A stretch of 64,000 nt of DNA from Portulaca oleracea (GCA_029582165.1 CM055871.1:7501-71500); one strand, 5' to 3'. Counted from the stretch's first letter, positions 35,140 to 48,296 are shown. A program made the numbers and translations. Notes: generated by a model not told the origin, from the sequence alone.

Positions 35140-36214
35140 TGCTCTTGAAGACGAATGAAGTTATGAAGTGTAAAAGCTGCAACAATCCCATAAATTTCAT
35201 TTTGTTTACTCAATTTTGGCATCCTTCCATCCAATATTTTTCTTTTTGCCTTTAACACTCCACTTGCTCTCAAGCGGAGTGTTGATAATTAAATATTCTT
35301 TCCTTCCTTGAGGTTGACACGCATTTCAGAACTCCGGAATGTGATTTCGTACACCATTTTCTTTATAGGAAGATAAATATCCGGTAGTGTTAGGATATCC
35401 CGAGTCAACCAAGTAGTATTTGCCTATCCGGTAGTGTTAGATTTTTTTATATTATAAAATAAATCAAGATAAATAAATTACACATTTAATATACCTGTAG
35501 GAGGATGAGGGAAGTTAAACACAGGATTTGAAGTACTACCCTTCCATACTGTAATGTCATGAGTGCTACCTTCCCAACTGACATTGACATATGTAATCAT
35601 CATATCAAATGAGCAAATTTCCCATACATTCCATGTTTTATGATGTTTGCGCCCTCAATAAGGCACTCCATCTTTGCCTCCTATAGGTGCTCTAATGTGA
35701 GTTCCATCAATCACTCCAACACAATCCCAGAAATAAAAAAACATTAAGTACAATTTAAAAAATTGGATTTAAATGTTAGAAAATATTCATTCTTCACAGG
35801 AATAAGCAAATAAAATAATAAAATAAAACTATAGGGGAGAACCTTAAAATACAGGTGATATAATGAATTGTTGCCGATTTTGTTGGGTAGTGTACGTAAG
35901 CTTGTATAAGGCTTGACGGTGTCATGAGATAGTGTCACTATGACACTCCATACTTTCGTAAAATATCGATGAATGGTGGAAATTGAATGTTGGAATCAAT
36001 CAATGGTGTCCCTATAAGATGCTCCTTTGCCCAGTATGTACAAGCAGATTCCGAATTGTTCAGACAATTGTACACAACACTCATTTGATAACAATTGTCT
36101 TTCCGACATTATATTAACCAGTTTCACAAACATGTCTTTTGAAAGGTGAAATTGTCCTTGACATGCATCCGGGTGTCCATGCATGTAACAACTTGTGTAT
36201 GTAATGTGCCCCAC
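35140..36214 (-). pseudogene. PIF/Harbinger (HARBI1-like) transposase remnant
   Basis: Read on the minus strand, the N-terminal part (36214-35996) has FHLSKDMFVKLVNIM and ICLYILGKGASYRDT. Then come ISTIHRYFTKVW and LSHDTVKPYTSL (to about 35870). Next is a possible intron and GVIDGTHIRAPIGG with the first DDE Asp (about 35715-35680), followed by SFDMMITYVNVSWEGSTHD with the second (about 35615-35560). YYLVDSGYPN follows (about 35430-35390), then NEIYGIVAAFTLHNF (about 35200-35155). The order fits a DDE_4 nuclease. Stops (for example after GVPY) and the lack of a continuous frame mark it as dead. Terminal repeats were not found. Confidence 0.78.
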
Positions 36215-36785
36215 TTTTACCTCCTATTCACCCTAGTACCCTTTGAGGTTTGAAGAGTATAAATCTTTTCATAACAATATGTAAATATGTAATATGTATA
36301 CTGCAATCTCCCCGTCCTTGTTCATTCTACGTGTTGTCAAACAATATTTATATAGATATATGTAAATGTTCACAGATAAAATAACATATGTAATTGTAGC
36401 AATTCAAAGGACAATAAGAAGCAACTTAATAAAGGGACATTAAATATCATAAAAGGAAACATGATAATAGCTACATAATTGTTGTAATCAAGAAAAAGGA
36501 AACATGTGATCACTACCTATATAACTTTACTTGGTATAATGCCTAAAAGACATAAGATTAAGGCACAAATAACATTACTAACAAAAATTCATATAGCAAG
36601 GAGTAAGAGATGATTTATGGATAGTACGGTGTCAAATGTACTAGAAACTCATGCAAGTAATCCACCACACACACATTATCTTCTAAAGCTAGGATGAATT
36701 CACAACCATCATGCTCCTTGATAATTTTCATGGTTTGATACGTGTAGAAGTGATTTTTGTTCTTCACCATCTCTAACCCATTGAG
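36215..36785. other. Spacer, nothing recognised
   Basis: AT-rich, no coding or terminal-repeat signal. Confidence 0.5.
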
Positions 36786-37853
36786 TCTTTTCACATCTTC
36801 GAATATGAGCATCCTTTCTCCTCTTGTTACACATTATTAAATCATCTTAGTCTATTCTCTCACACCTTATTATCAATAGAGGTCACCCCTAACTTATCAC
36901 GATAAATTTTCTTATCTATAAACAAACTGTTAATTCATAATGGTTCTAGGCCAAATGGGACAATTGTGATATGCCACAATCTAATATATTTTCAGCAAAA
37001 TTCGCCTGCAATCTCTTATGACAACAAATTTTGTTATCTCTAGCCTCCTCTTTTCTTTTTCTCTCTGGAAAATCTTAGCTTCCATTTTCTTGAAGGGGCT
37101 GCCATCGATTTTTTTTGTCGATGGTAAGCCCCAATTTGATTGATTTCTACCCCAATTATTAGTTTGATTTTACGTTTTCGCAAAGAAAGTTAGTCTCTTC
37201 TTTTGTAAGAGTTTTTTCGTACCCTTATTTAGGGTTTTTAGTATCTTTCTAGAGTTTTTGTTTAGTTTGTGTGGTCTAATACGTTGGATGAAGATTGACT
37301 TTCAAATCGCTATAGCACGGGTCGTGAGATTCTCCATCAATGGTAAATATGCAAAGTCATCGAAGAAAGATGCAGAGCCATCGAAGAAATCAGAGCCAAA
37401 CGTTAGTAAGATTAGTATTAGTTATTTGGAAGTTGAATTTCATATCTATGTTTTTGATCTACAATTGTTCAATCACAATTTTCATTATAAGTGCTGTATG
37501 ACTTGTTATTAATGAAATCGTTATGTTTAATTTCAAAAAAAAAAATTTGTGATCTCTAAAAAATAAAAAAATCTCTTGCATTTTAGTTCCTATGTCATGC
37601 TTATCCCTCCCTGTGCTACATTACTAAAAGTTCTACCTAAGGTCATGCCAAATCTGATATAGCCCCCATAAACTAGGGTTATAACAGAGTCGCATGAGCT
37701 TGCTAGTTACTCGAGCTCGACATAGTCAAAGTTCGCCTCAGACCTGGTTTGATCAGAGCTTGGCTTAGCTCGAGCTTTAACTCAGTTAGGTTAAATATTT
37801 TAAGTAAGAAGTAAGTTGTGTTACATGTATATAGGTAACATTATATTAGTTTA
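36786..37853. repeat. Segmental duplication, copy B (filled site)
   Basis: Second copy of the 33912-34458 segment in the same orientation, interrupted by the 500-bp retroposon at 37043-37542. Confidence 0.88.
37043..37542 (+). mobile_element. 500-bp poly(A) retroposon (SINE or truncated LINE)
   Basis: It ends in A10-11 and is flanked by a target duplication, AAATTTTGTTATCTCTA (37026-37042) and AAATTTGTGATCTCTA (37543-37558). The paralogous copy A has one such site and no insert. The 3' end (TTAATGAAATCG-TTATGTTT then A's) resembles plant L1 3' ends. An 84-codon open frame is present but unrecognised. Confidence 0.75.
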
Positions 37854-37859
37854 GATGTC

Positions 37860-38330
37860 TAAAAATTCATATTATTATATTAGAGCATAAATTTGATAAA
37901 TTTCCTTTAATTTTTAGAATTATATTAAAACACATTGACTTAGATAATGGTATATAAATATTGGTTAAACATAGTATTTTTTTTAGGCTTACAATATTAG
38001 TTTATAGACTTTAGATCGAATGTGTCATGTTTTGTCTATGCTTTGTCTCTTGAAATCCAAGTAAACACTCAATGGCCAATGTAAATATTTCATGTCAAGA
38101 TTATGGAGTTTTTAATTTCTCATCATGTGTCATCTAAGTTTGGTTAAGATAATTGAGGTTGATTACATTAAACCAAATTGAATTGGATAATAAAATATTA
38201 ATATTTACTAAACATATTATTTTAGGATTGAAACTCAATTTTCTGTTCTAAAAAATGTGTTGTTTCTATCATGTGTCATGTAAGTTTGGTTTTGTATATA
38301 AATATGTTTCAACTCAATTTTCAGTCTCAA
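37860..38330 (+). repeat. Dispersed repeat, inverted relative of 48484-48780
   Basis: The stretch around GTGTCATGTTTTGTCT, TTTGTCTCTTGAA and ACACTCAATGGCCA (38027-38075) matches the complement of 48484-48550, and the match extends into the ATATAAATATTG region. A second, weaker unit follows at 38140-38330. Confidence 0.7.
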
Positions 38331-38491
38331 ATTGATTGACTTGCATATACTCTTTCACAGGTTACATATTGTTCCATCAAGTATGGAAGGTTGTTTGTAT
38401 TGAGTATGTATTTAATGTAATGGTTGCTTGTTGAATGTAGTATTATTTAATGGGTGGAAGGGTTAATGCAAATTATTAATTTTTTTTTTTT

Positions 38492-38518
38492 GGGGGGGGG
38501 GGGGGGGGGGGAGGGGGG
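38492..38518. repeat. Poly-G tract
   Basis: Twenty G's after eleven T's, followed by AGGGGGG. Longest of five G-runs of 12 or more in the window. Confidence 0.9.
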
Positions 38519-39218
38519 TGGTGGAGGTTGATGAAGGTTCAATAAAGGTTGGTGGCACCGTCGTAATCTACGGGTGCAGGTATGTTCATTGATTAACTTT
38601 TGTTTGATGGTAATTACAGACATAAACAGAACAATCAAGCAAGATAACTAAATATGTAGAATTAAAAAAAATTAATTAGTGAGCAGTATGGTTTATATCT
38701 ACATTAATCACAGTAGCAAAACAAGATAGATAACTAAAAATGGTAAAATTTAAAATGCTAGAAATCGTAATGGACATACCTAAGTATGAGATCCCAATAA
38801 ACTGAAGATTCTGATAATCTTTCCAATATGAAATCCCAATAAATTTTGTGCGTACCTGAATATGCTCTTCCGAGTAAATAAAATGTATGAATTGGCAGCA
38901 TGTCATGCTTTTAATCTGGCGGAACATTGATACTATTCTGTTAAAAGTTGTTAGAAGCAGAGTTTAAAAATTTCTGATTTGTTTATTATAATTATTGAAT
39001 TCAAATTTTAAATTTTTTTATTTATAGAATTTTAATTTTCAATTGTCTAATTATTTTTTGTCTGATATCTTTTTGAATATTTGAATTTATTTTTTTATTC
39101 TACAGTTTTTAATTCTTCAATTTTAATTAAATTTAACTTTTTATTTTTGTTTTTTAAATTTATAATTGTTTAGCTATTTTAATTTTGATTTTATTAAATT
39201 TTCAATTGTTTTATTCTT
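38519..39218. other. AT-rich spacer
   Basis: Highly AT-rich from 38940 to 39200 with TTTTAATTT-type low complexity. No gene supported. Confidence 0.5.
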
Positions 39219-40163
39219 TTACTAGAGCGGGGGAAAGCTGACCTGATACGATTACCGACTTGAAAATAACACGATGTTAAACGGGTTTTGGTATAAATTT
39301 TCAACCCATTTAATTAAATAGGTTCACATGATAATTAGGTCAGGTTTGGGTTGAGAATATAGACATGAAAAAAAGACACATTTAACCCATTTAATAAATG
39401 GTGGGTATCCTGTTTGTCGTTGACAGTTTACCGGGTAAAGTGTGTTAAATTCATCAGTCAAAAGCAATTGGATAAAAGTTAATTTTTGGTAAATTTTGTT
39501 AAATTTTGACAAATTAAATTTTGTCAAATTTAGCCTAATACATCAAAATTATTTTTTTTGTTTTTTTAACTTTGGTAATTTTTGGTAAATCTAGATAAGT
39601 TTAGATAAAAACTGATAAATTTAGGTTACCCATGAATTTAACGGGCCGTAGATTATTCTTTGTATTTGGATTTGAGGAAAGAACATAAGAGGATTGATTT
39701 TGGTGTTAAATAATCATGATTATATTGATACAGTCTTGTGGTACTAAATCTTAGTAATCAATCAACACCAAGAAGATTGTACGCCTATGTTTGATTGATT
39801 CCCTTTCTTATTATATTATCAAAAACAAAATTAAATGGGTAGGTAAATAATGTGTGTTAAAATAAATGAGTTGGTATATATCAAATAAATGGTGGAAACC
39901 AATGCATTTTGTCCTTTTTAAGTGTATGGTTGATAAATAATATGCGTTAAAAGGTAAATGGGTTGTTCGAACTTTATACGCATAACCCATTTAGTTAAAT
40001 GGGTTAAGTTCAAGTCAACCGATTTTTTTTAATAAACGTTTTAAGTCAAGAAATTCAACCCATTTAATTAATGGGTAAGTTTCAGGTTGAGGGTTGTCCA
40101 GCCCGTTTAACTCCGACACGAACACGAAACCGACGCAACATGACCTATTACCCAGCTCTAGTA
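39219..40163. mobile_element. hAT-like MITE carrying a nested smaller MITE
   Basis: The left end TACTAGAGCGGGG (near 39219) and right end CCCAGCTCTAGTA (near 40163) are imperfect inverted repeats. The interior has many copies of AACCCATTTA and its complement. The exact target duplication is unclear. A 195-bp element (39446-39640) sits inside. Confidence 0.55.
39446..39640. mobile_element. Small MITE, relative of 58442-58663
   Basis: Termini TAAATTCATCAGTCAA and TTACCCATGAATTTA form an imperfect inverted repeat. The interior (GGTAAAT-TTTGGTAA, GATAAAAACTGATAAAT) aligns with 58442-58663 in the same orientation. Confidence 0.65.
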
Positions 40164-40205
40164 AATGCTTAAGTAAAATTGTATAGTTTCGTCTCTAAAA
40201 AAAAT

Positions 40206-42083
40206 GGGAAATTGGATTCTAATTATACGAACTTTTGGCCATATAAGACTTAATAATACAAACTTTTAATTTGGTAATTAATAATACGAACTTTGACCCC
40301 CTGTTGCCCCCAGCAACACACCACCGAGTTAAGTTGAACTTTGAACTTAACTCGGTGGCATGCTGATGTGGCGGTGGAGGAACGGTGTTGACTTTTTAAA
40401 TTTGGTCGTTGACTTTTTAAATTTGGTCATTTCACCTAAAATTTGTCTATATCATCTTTCCCTTTTTTCTTCTTTTTTTTCTCTCTTCTAACCCCTTTCT
40501 CTCCAGCCCCCTTCTCCCGCCTCCCCCTCCTCTTCTTCGACCCACCAGACAGCCATGGCCATGGCCATGGCTTCTCCTCCTCTTCTCTCTATTTCTCTCT
40601 CTACAACATCCCGCATTGACCCACGTCACCTACAATTTCTAAAACCCTAAAAACCCCTCCCTCTATCTCTATTCTATATGTATGTGACCCCATCATCGTC
40701 TCTCCTTCCTTTCCTTTCTGGGAAAAATAGAGGCAGATAACACACTTCGTGATTCTAAGTTTGGTATGAATCTACCCAGTTTTTCCAATTTTTTTGGGAT
40801 GAATCTTGTGCTTTGATTCGTGATTCTAGGCTTGGTATGATTAATCATGGATTAGTCACTGGAAACTTCGTGGGAATCTGTATCGAGACTACGATTAGAC
40901 CCCATTGAAGTGCTACAAATTTTAGGTGACATGACAAATTTTAGATAGAGAGTGAAATGGAGAGAAGAGGAGGAGAAGCCATGGCCATGGGTGTCTAGTG
41001 GATTGAAGAGGATGAGGGGGCGGAGGGAGAAGGGATCTAGATGTACAGTCGTACCCGATTTTGTTTCCCACTACAATGAAACTCCACTCCACTCATAACT
41101 GCAGCCTTACACTTGCTATCTCTCCCCATCAACATCATCTATTTCAATCAAACTTTCTTCATCATCCTCCATTGTTGATTTCTTCTACCCCTTCTTTTAC
41201 CGTTTCAGATTGCTGTAAATTTCGCTGTGTAACAGCAAAAATCTCTTCACAAAATGGCAAAAATCCCCCGGATTTAATGGGAAACTCTCACTCCCATCGC
41301 AAAAATCGTGTTAATCACAATCACCGCCACATTTCCAGCTCCTCCTTCCCTCTTCCTACCAACTCGAATTGCCCCGACGTCTCGAACTACTTATACCCGT
41401 CGCCGCAGCAACCACCACATTGACCGGATTCCATGGCGGAGATCAAGAAGGTGCCGTACTCCGGCGCCGTCGAGGGTTTTGGACGATGCGCCATTGGAGA
41501 TCGCAATGGAGAAGTTTTTCATGTTACTAGTCTTGCAGGATTTTTTCGTCCTTTTCTTTGCGAGTTTCATTTTGGTCGAGATTGTGCTGTTTGGATTTGG
41601 TTTTGTGTTTTTTGTGAATTTGGAAGGGTTTAGAGAACATTTTGTTGCTGAAGTTGTGCAGTTTGATCTTGATTTTGTGTTATTTTTTAGATAGAGAGTG
41701 AAGTGGAGAGAAGGGGAAGAGAAGCCATAGCCATGGTTTTGGGTGTCCGGTGGATCGAAGAAGAGAAGGGGGAGGAGGAGAAGGGGGCTGGAGAGAAAAG
41801 GGGGTTAGAGGAGAGAAAAAAAGAAAAAAAAAAGGGGAAAGATGATGTGACAAATTTTAGGTGACATGGCCAAATTAAAAAAGTCAACGATCAAATTAAA
41901 AAAGTCAACACCTTTCCTTCGCCGTCACATAAGCATGCCACCGAGTTAAGTTCAACTTAACTCGGTGGCATGTTGTTGGGGGCAACAGGGGGTCAAAGCT
42001 CGCATTATTAATCACCAAATCAAAAGTTCGTATGAATAAGTCTTATATGGCCAAAAGTTCGTATTATTATAATCCAATTTCCC
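40206..42083. mobile_element. Mutator-like (MULE) non-autonomous element with about 380-bp terminal inverted repeats
   Basis: It begins GGGAAATTGGATT and ends AATCCAATTTCCC, with inverted arms of roughly 380 bp (40206 to about 40590; about 41695-42083). It is flanked by a perfect 9-bp duplication AAAAAAAAT (40197-40205, 42084-42092), the length expected for Mutator. Each arm contains a small palindrome CCACCGAGTTAAGTT. The 1.1-kb interior has higher GC content and open frames, so it may hold captured host sequence. No transposase is present. Confidence 0.8.
41076..41423 (+). CDS. Unrecognised 115-codon open frame inside the MULE (possible captured gene fragment)
   Basis: From ATG 41076 the frame reads Ser/His/Pro-rich with few acidic residues (MKLHSTHNCSLTLAIS...), like an organelle-targeting N-terminus, then a His/Asn-rich stretch. 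A second frame, starting MAEIKKVPYSGAVEGFG at 41433, follows just after. I recognise neither. The position between long inverted repeats fits a Pack-MULE capture, but the ORF could be chance. Confidence 0.3.
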   Translation: MKLHSTHNCSLTLAISPHQHHLFQSNFLHHPPLLISSTPSFTVSDCCKFRCVTAKISSQNGKNPPDLMGNSHSHRKNRVNHNHRHISSSSFPLPTNSNCPDVSNYLYPSPQQPPH

Positions 42084-42935
42084 AAAAAAAATTTGTATAG
42101 TACGTATTTACAATAAACCTAGTGCGAAACTCGCATGATGCATAATGTATGACAAACATGTATTATTTTAAAAGAACTAACTTAAATTCTCAGTGTGCAT
42201 ATACATTTGAAAAAATAGAACATTAAAGATATTATTAAATGAAAGATATGATAATAAGTTATTTACACTAAACGCATAAAGTTAATTAGATTTCCTATAG
42301 AGGTCAACCATTCAAGTGAGAAAAGTATTATCTGCGTGACCCAAATCGAGCTAACAAATAATTATCTATTGGCGCCAAAAGAGCATAAAATTCATGAGAG
42401 ATATATTTTATACTTCGTAAATTTCCATCTGCAATGGACCACTTATGGAATCTATGTATTGTAATTTAAAAAATAAAAAATTAAATCATAAACATACCTA
42501 AAAGAATAAAATCCAAGCACAAAGTTCATATAGTATTATCGTAAACATCAAGTCTAGGAGAGAGAAAAGTTGGAGAATGTGGACTTAAAATATTAATTTA
42601 AAAAATAGAAAAATTGGAGAAAAATAATTTATTTATCTGAATTTCTATTGGTTAAATCACCTATAATTACTCTTGATTTAGTATGTTGTAGCGCCCACCA
42701 ACTTTTCTATCATATTTTTGCATAGATATAGATTATTCACATTTTTTTCCTAACTTTATTTTTTGTGCGTGATTTGTAAATGTTCTCTGCTTGAGAAACT
42801 AAGTTAGTTTGTGCATTTTTGAGTTATTCATTTTCTTATTCTTTATTTTTTTTCCTCAAATTGGTTATGTTACTAAGGAAAGGGGAGTATAACATAAAAT
42901 TAAATTAAATGTTTTTGCTCAACAGTTACTGTGAT
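42084..42935. other. AT-rich spacer
   Basis: No gene or element recognised beyond the 9-bp target copy. Confidence 0.5.
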
Positions 42936-43745
42936 AGACCTGACAATCGGATGTGTCGGATCGGGCGACTTCAGGTTTGAGTTTGTTCGAATTGGACGAG
43001 GCTCGGGTTCAATTTGACTTCGGATGACTATGGCCGGTTCGAGTCGGGTTTAACCGGATTCGGATCTTCGAGTTAGAGTCGGTTGAATCTTTTACCGGGT
43101 TGGGTTGAGTCAGATCGGGTTGATCTGGTTGCTTGTTTTTGGGTCATTCCAAGTTTGCATTCCTTTCGTATGTTAAAATTTATTTATTACTGAAATGCCA
43201 ATTTTTAATTTTTGAGCAAATATAAATTGCATAATTAAATAATTTAAGGTGTATGATTCATTAGTTTGTACTATATTGTATTTAAATCATCCAAAAAATA
43301 TATTAACCACTACATCAGTTGAAAGTGAAAGCCAAAGCATATGAGCTTTAATTGTTTAACCCGTTCAACTTATACTCATTAAATTACAAATTTTTCATAT
43401 AACTACTCCAAATTAGGTATAGTTTAGTCTAGTGTAAATCAGGTTGGTTCCAATCCGGTCCAGGTGTAAGTTAGTTCAGGTGTGTCTCGCATCGGGTAAA
43501 ATTCGGTTCGGATGTGTCTCGAGTCAACTAAGAAATGGTTCGGCCATTTTCGAATCCGTTATTGATCGGGTTTAGCATGATTGGGTTCGAGTTCGGGTTG
43601 AGCCGGATTATTTTGGATGTCTTTCTTGTTTGGTTAACTTTCAAGTTGCGGTTCGGATCGGTTTTATCCGGGTACAGATAAAGACCGAGTCCCCACATTC
43701 GGGCGCTGTTCAGATTCGGGCAGATCGGATTTTGGGTTTCAGATA
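42936..43745. repeat. CGGGTT-rich degenerate element
   Basis: Repeated GTTCGGATCGGGTT-like motifs begin just after GACCTGACAATCGG, the same opening type as the element at 61615. An AT-rich middle (43190-43420) separates two GC-richer flanks, the layout of hAT-like MITEs here. The right end is undefined. Confidence 0.4.
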
Positions 43746-44051
43746 TGTTTCGCAAGATCTATACTGTGAGATAAACAGAAATAGATTCTAGCGAAAGAAT
43801 TGTGTGGTAGGGTCTGAGATTATTCTTGTCTTAGCCTAAGATGATATGTATCGCTTTATTAATAAAATGAATTAAGTAGCCCTTCTTAACTTTTTTTTCA
43901 CAAAAAAATTAAAATATAGTCATAAATGATAAGTATCTTGAATCAAATACCTCAAAAACATTCTTGAATCATATGTATTTAAATTATTAAGAAATATGTT
44001 TCACCACTCTAAAACTTCCTACTTCTCGTAATCTACCATCACTGTAAAATG

Positions 44052-44530
<479 letters not shown>

Positions 44531-45134
44531 TTTATTATTTTCAGTTAATGTTTAAATTTTTGTTATATTGTCGTTATTTATACTTATAGTAACATGTAAT
44601 AATCTTATGAAATTTTCTATGCTAATTTCATATTTTTATTCCTTTAAATTTTTATTTAGGTAAAATAAACCATACAACTATGTTTTATCGAGTATATATA
44701 TAGTTTCAAAGTGTCTCATAAGTAAGTAGTTGTCAAATTAACACTGTTATTTATTTAAAGTTGTGTTCACATGATATATTGATGGAGACAAGTTCAAACA
44801 ATTATTCAATTTTTACTGGTGAATTAATTTAGGTTGAATACTTTTTGTATCATTTTTTCATAAGCAAACAACCGACTACTTGAATTAAAATAGAATTGAA
44901 ATTAATTCATGTTATATAGTATTCAAATACTAAAATTAATATTTATAATTGCCGAGTCAGCGTGTGCGCAGCAGGCACTATCACGACTAGTTGTTCAAGA
45001 AAAGTAGCAATCATAAGTATGAATATAAGTGATCTTTGCTCAATTTAATTAGGAAAAAAAACTTTTTTTGACAATAAGTGTGTAGTCGCATGGAACTTAT
45101 ACATTAACACTTGAGTTTTACACAACTTAACTAG
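44531..45134. other. AT-rich spacer
   Basis: Nothing supportable. Confidence 0.5.
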
Positions 45135-47985
45135 TGTAACGCCCCAGTAATAACAGAGTTCAGAAATAACGAAATTCAGAAAATTACCTAATAACCTTCC
45201 AACTCTAAAATCACAAAGTTCATAAATAACGAAACTGACTTTCAATCTCAAAACCAAACATCAGATCTCAGAATACATAGTAATCCATTCCTCATAAAAT
45301 AATTTAGAATTTCATTATGCGGGCGAGATTTGCCTATATCCATAATATCATAATCATAATCCCAATCTCATAATCAGAATAGGGTCTCAAATCCTTTGAA
45401 TTAGAACATGGATGGTCATCCCAGAATCAAAATCACATGTGTGCACACTTAACCTCATAAACATATCAGGGACTCCCCCGATCTCTTGATAACTCCCCTA
45501 CAGTAACAGATCTTGGTCTTGGGGTCGTTACCCTCAACTCAATTATCGTTTCACTTTGATTATTAGTATCTTATGATTCTCATATGTCATGCTTTAGACA
45601 TAACCCAACCCAGTTTTCTAAAACCAATAGAAATGAAACCTAGAGTTTAGAAGACAGTCCTATTATACTCAACTCAGAAAAGAACTCACAGACATCCAAA
45701 TCAAATAGTCCAATTTCACATAAAACTCCTTCGGGATACATGCTTTACAAAACAGATTAAAACCACAAAACAATTAAAGAGCATCCCAGTGGGGAATAGG
45801 GCATAGACATTACCTGAATGTGTTCACTTCACTTCACTTCAACGAACACACTTGAACTCACTAAAACGACACAGTCTAGATCGTGCCTAAAAAATAAAAT
45901 AATTTCAATAATCAATAACGCACTCCTGAAGTTAGTACTCACTACCTTCTACCTAAACCTCCCCTAGGAACACTATAGGGTTCCCATCATTCATGAATTA
46001 ACATATTAAAACTACTCAACATATTTCAAATAATCAACACATTACAATTAAACAACAATTTTTACACAACACATTTAACAAAAATAAAAACTTGGCAAAT
46101 TGCTTCACTAACCTTGCAAAGACCATAACTTGAATTCCTGACACCCTATGGACCTGATTCTGGACTTTTTGGAAATCCTGGGATGTCTACTAAAACTCTC
46201 ATGTTGATACCAAGATCTAAAACACACTCTAAAGTTCCCAAAAATAGACAACACCCAAACTCATCCGAATCTGACATAGGTCTGGTAATTGGGTCATAAC
46301 TCAAATTATACACCTCGAAAGCTTGATTCGTAAAATTCCTATGAAAGCTAATATCCTAGGGAACTGATAGACCGAACAGTTAGTTTAAAGCTCGACTACA
46401 CAATTTATGGTGGAGGTTTTATTATGAGCCAGCAAAACTGTCCAAAAACCGATTTACTTTTATTTTGTATCTCTGATCCTAACTCTAATCAATTCACCCT
46501 AGGAGTCTGACTTGGGCCTCAAAACAGTTTACTAAGGTCAAAGACACCCCCTTCATCTCTTAACACAACCAAGGTCAACTTACACTTTAACTAACACAAA
46601 TTCTCAAAGTATACAATTTAATCTCTCTAATTAAAAATTTTCTTTAAACTAAACTTAGAAATCAAAGTAATACTCATATTTTCAACACCAAAACCATATA
46701 GAAACTAATCACACACAGAAAGGGTAACATCCTTTAATCATAACAAACTTTGAACCATTTCTAAGTAAAAGGAAATCGATAAACCCGTAATAACAATACC
46801 GCACATGACAATAAACCGAAATAATACGATTATTACATCAAAATCAAACCTTGCTAATCATTACATAATTTAATTTTCAAAAACAGCAAGATTTAGAAAC
46901 ACCCTTTTAGTTAAGAAGTATAATGTTATAATAACTATAGACTAGGTTTTTGACTCTACTCTCATAATAAATAAAAAAATCAAAGTTTAATTTGAATTCG
47001 TAAAATAAATTGAGAATTAAAACACAACGCTATTTAAATTCACTCACATCATTACTCATTTATAACTCATGAAATAAAATTTATTAGCAAACTAATGAAT
47101 AACCTATAACCATAATCTACATTAACACAAACCCTAAACATAAACCGTCAAAAACACACTATATTATTCAAATATATTAGCAAACTAATGAATAACATAT
47201 AACCATAATAATCATGCACCAAACAAAAACTTAAACACATAATATTTGTAAAACATTTCAAATTAACTTTCATGAATTATTCTAATACAACCCTAAACAT
47301 AAATTACATGAAATAAACAATATACTTCACATATTAGCAAATATTAACAATAGAATATACAAAAATTAAATGCTTGATAACCCAGATTATATAACCTCAT
47401 ATTCAGGTAATACTAAAATCAGTTTTTATGAAAAACTATAATTAATGATGATAATAATGATAACAGAATAAAAAAGAAAACTCAAAATATGAACATTAGG
47501 GTTTTAGTGTTTTACTAAAGTTGGGAGTGGCGCTGGGACGGTTGGACGGCGACGGGGTGGCGCCTGGGCGGTGGTGACAGCGGCAGTGTCGATGGACGAC
47601 GGCGGGGTCACCGGCAGTGGGCGGTGTCAGGCGGTCGAATGCACATCAGCAGCAGCGCAACAACAGCCCTCGACCCTTTTCGCGTTCCGGTGGCGTGCGA
47701 TAGCTCCGGCGGCAACGGTCGTGGAGGGGGGGGTCGCAGGAGGCGGAGGCTGCGTCTACGGTGGTCCGGGTGGTGGTTTTTGGCGACGGTGAGCAGGGGG
47801 AGCGAATCAGAGAGATAAGCGAAAGAGAGAGAGAGAGTGTTCGCGGTGGTTTGGGAGTGGTGGTGATGGGAGGTCGCCGGTGATGGTGGGCGGTTACAGC
47901 GGATGGGAGGAGGGAGAGGGGAAGAGGTAGGGTTTAGGATTAGCGTTTTTAATGACAATTAACTATTTATACCAACTAAATAAAA
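45135..47985 (-). mobile_element. Probable gypsy-type LTR or LTR-derived region, minus strand
   Basis: The left end TGTAACGCCCCAG read on the minus strand gives GGGGCGTTACA, a common plant gypsy LTR 3' end. At the other side the minus strand has TATAAATAG (47963-47971) followed by a GC-rich, proline-codon-rich leader (47940-47510), consistent with a promoter/R region. There is no ATG-led ORF of note. The upstream boundary and target duplication were not found, so extent and class are tentative. Confidence 0.4.
47963..47971 (-). promoter_or_regulatory. TATA box of the putative LTR
   Basis: TATAAATAG on the minus strand, about 25-40 bp upstream of a sharp change to GC-rich leader sequence starting AAACCCTACC. 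Confidence 0.4.
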
Positions 47986-48296
47986 TCAGAATAATTATGT
48001 AAAATAATAATTACCAGTTGTTGGTAATAGTAATAGGAAGATAATTTAAATTATAATTTTCTAAAAATAATGATAACCACATAATTTAATTAAAAACACA
48101 CTTAATTTCATCCAATATTAATACAGGAAGTTACTAATTTACCCCTACTCCCATGCACACCCCATGTATGTAGAAAATTACTTAAATATCTTTTTAGTCT
48201 CTCAATGGTCCTATGAGTTCAAGTGTTAGCAAAAAAATTAACTGAGTGAACTTAAATAACTAACGACGTCACGATCAACTCATTCGATTTTTTTAG

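Noticed and set aside
37258..37512. 84-codon frame in the poly(A) retroposon
   Set aside because: No family match; retained only as a note since its apparent start is not ATG.
40447..40629. Arg/Gly-rich minus-strand frame
   Set aside because: Lies in a purine-rich part of the MULE inverted arm; low complexity.
47608..47958. 116-codon proline-rich frame on the minus strand
   Set aside because: No ATG near its start; GC-rich leader of a putative LTR explains the open frame.
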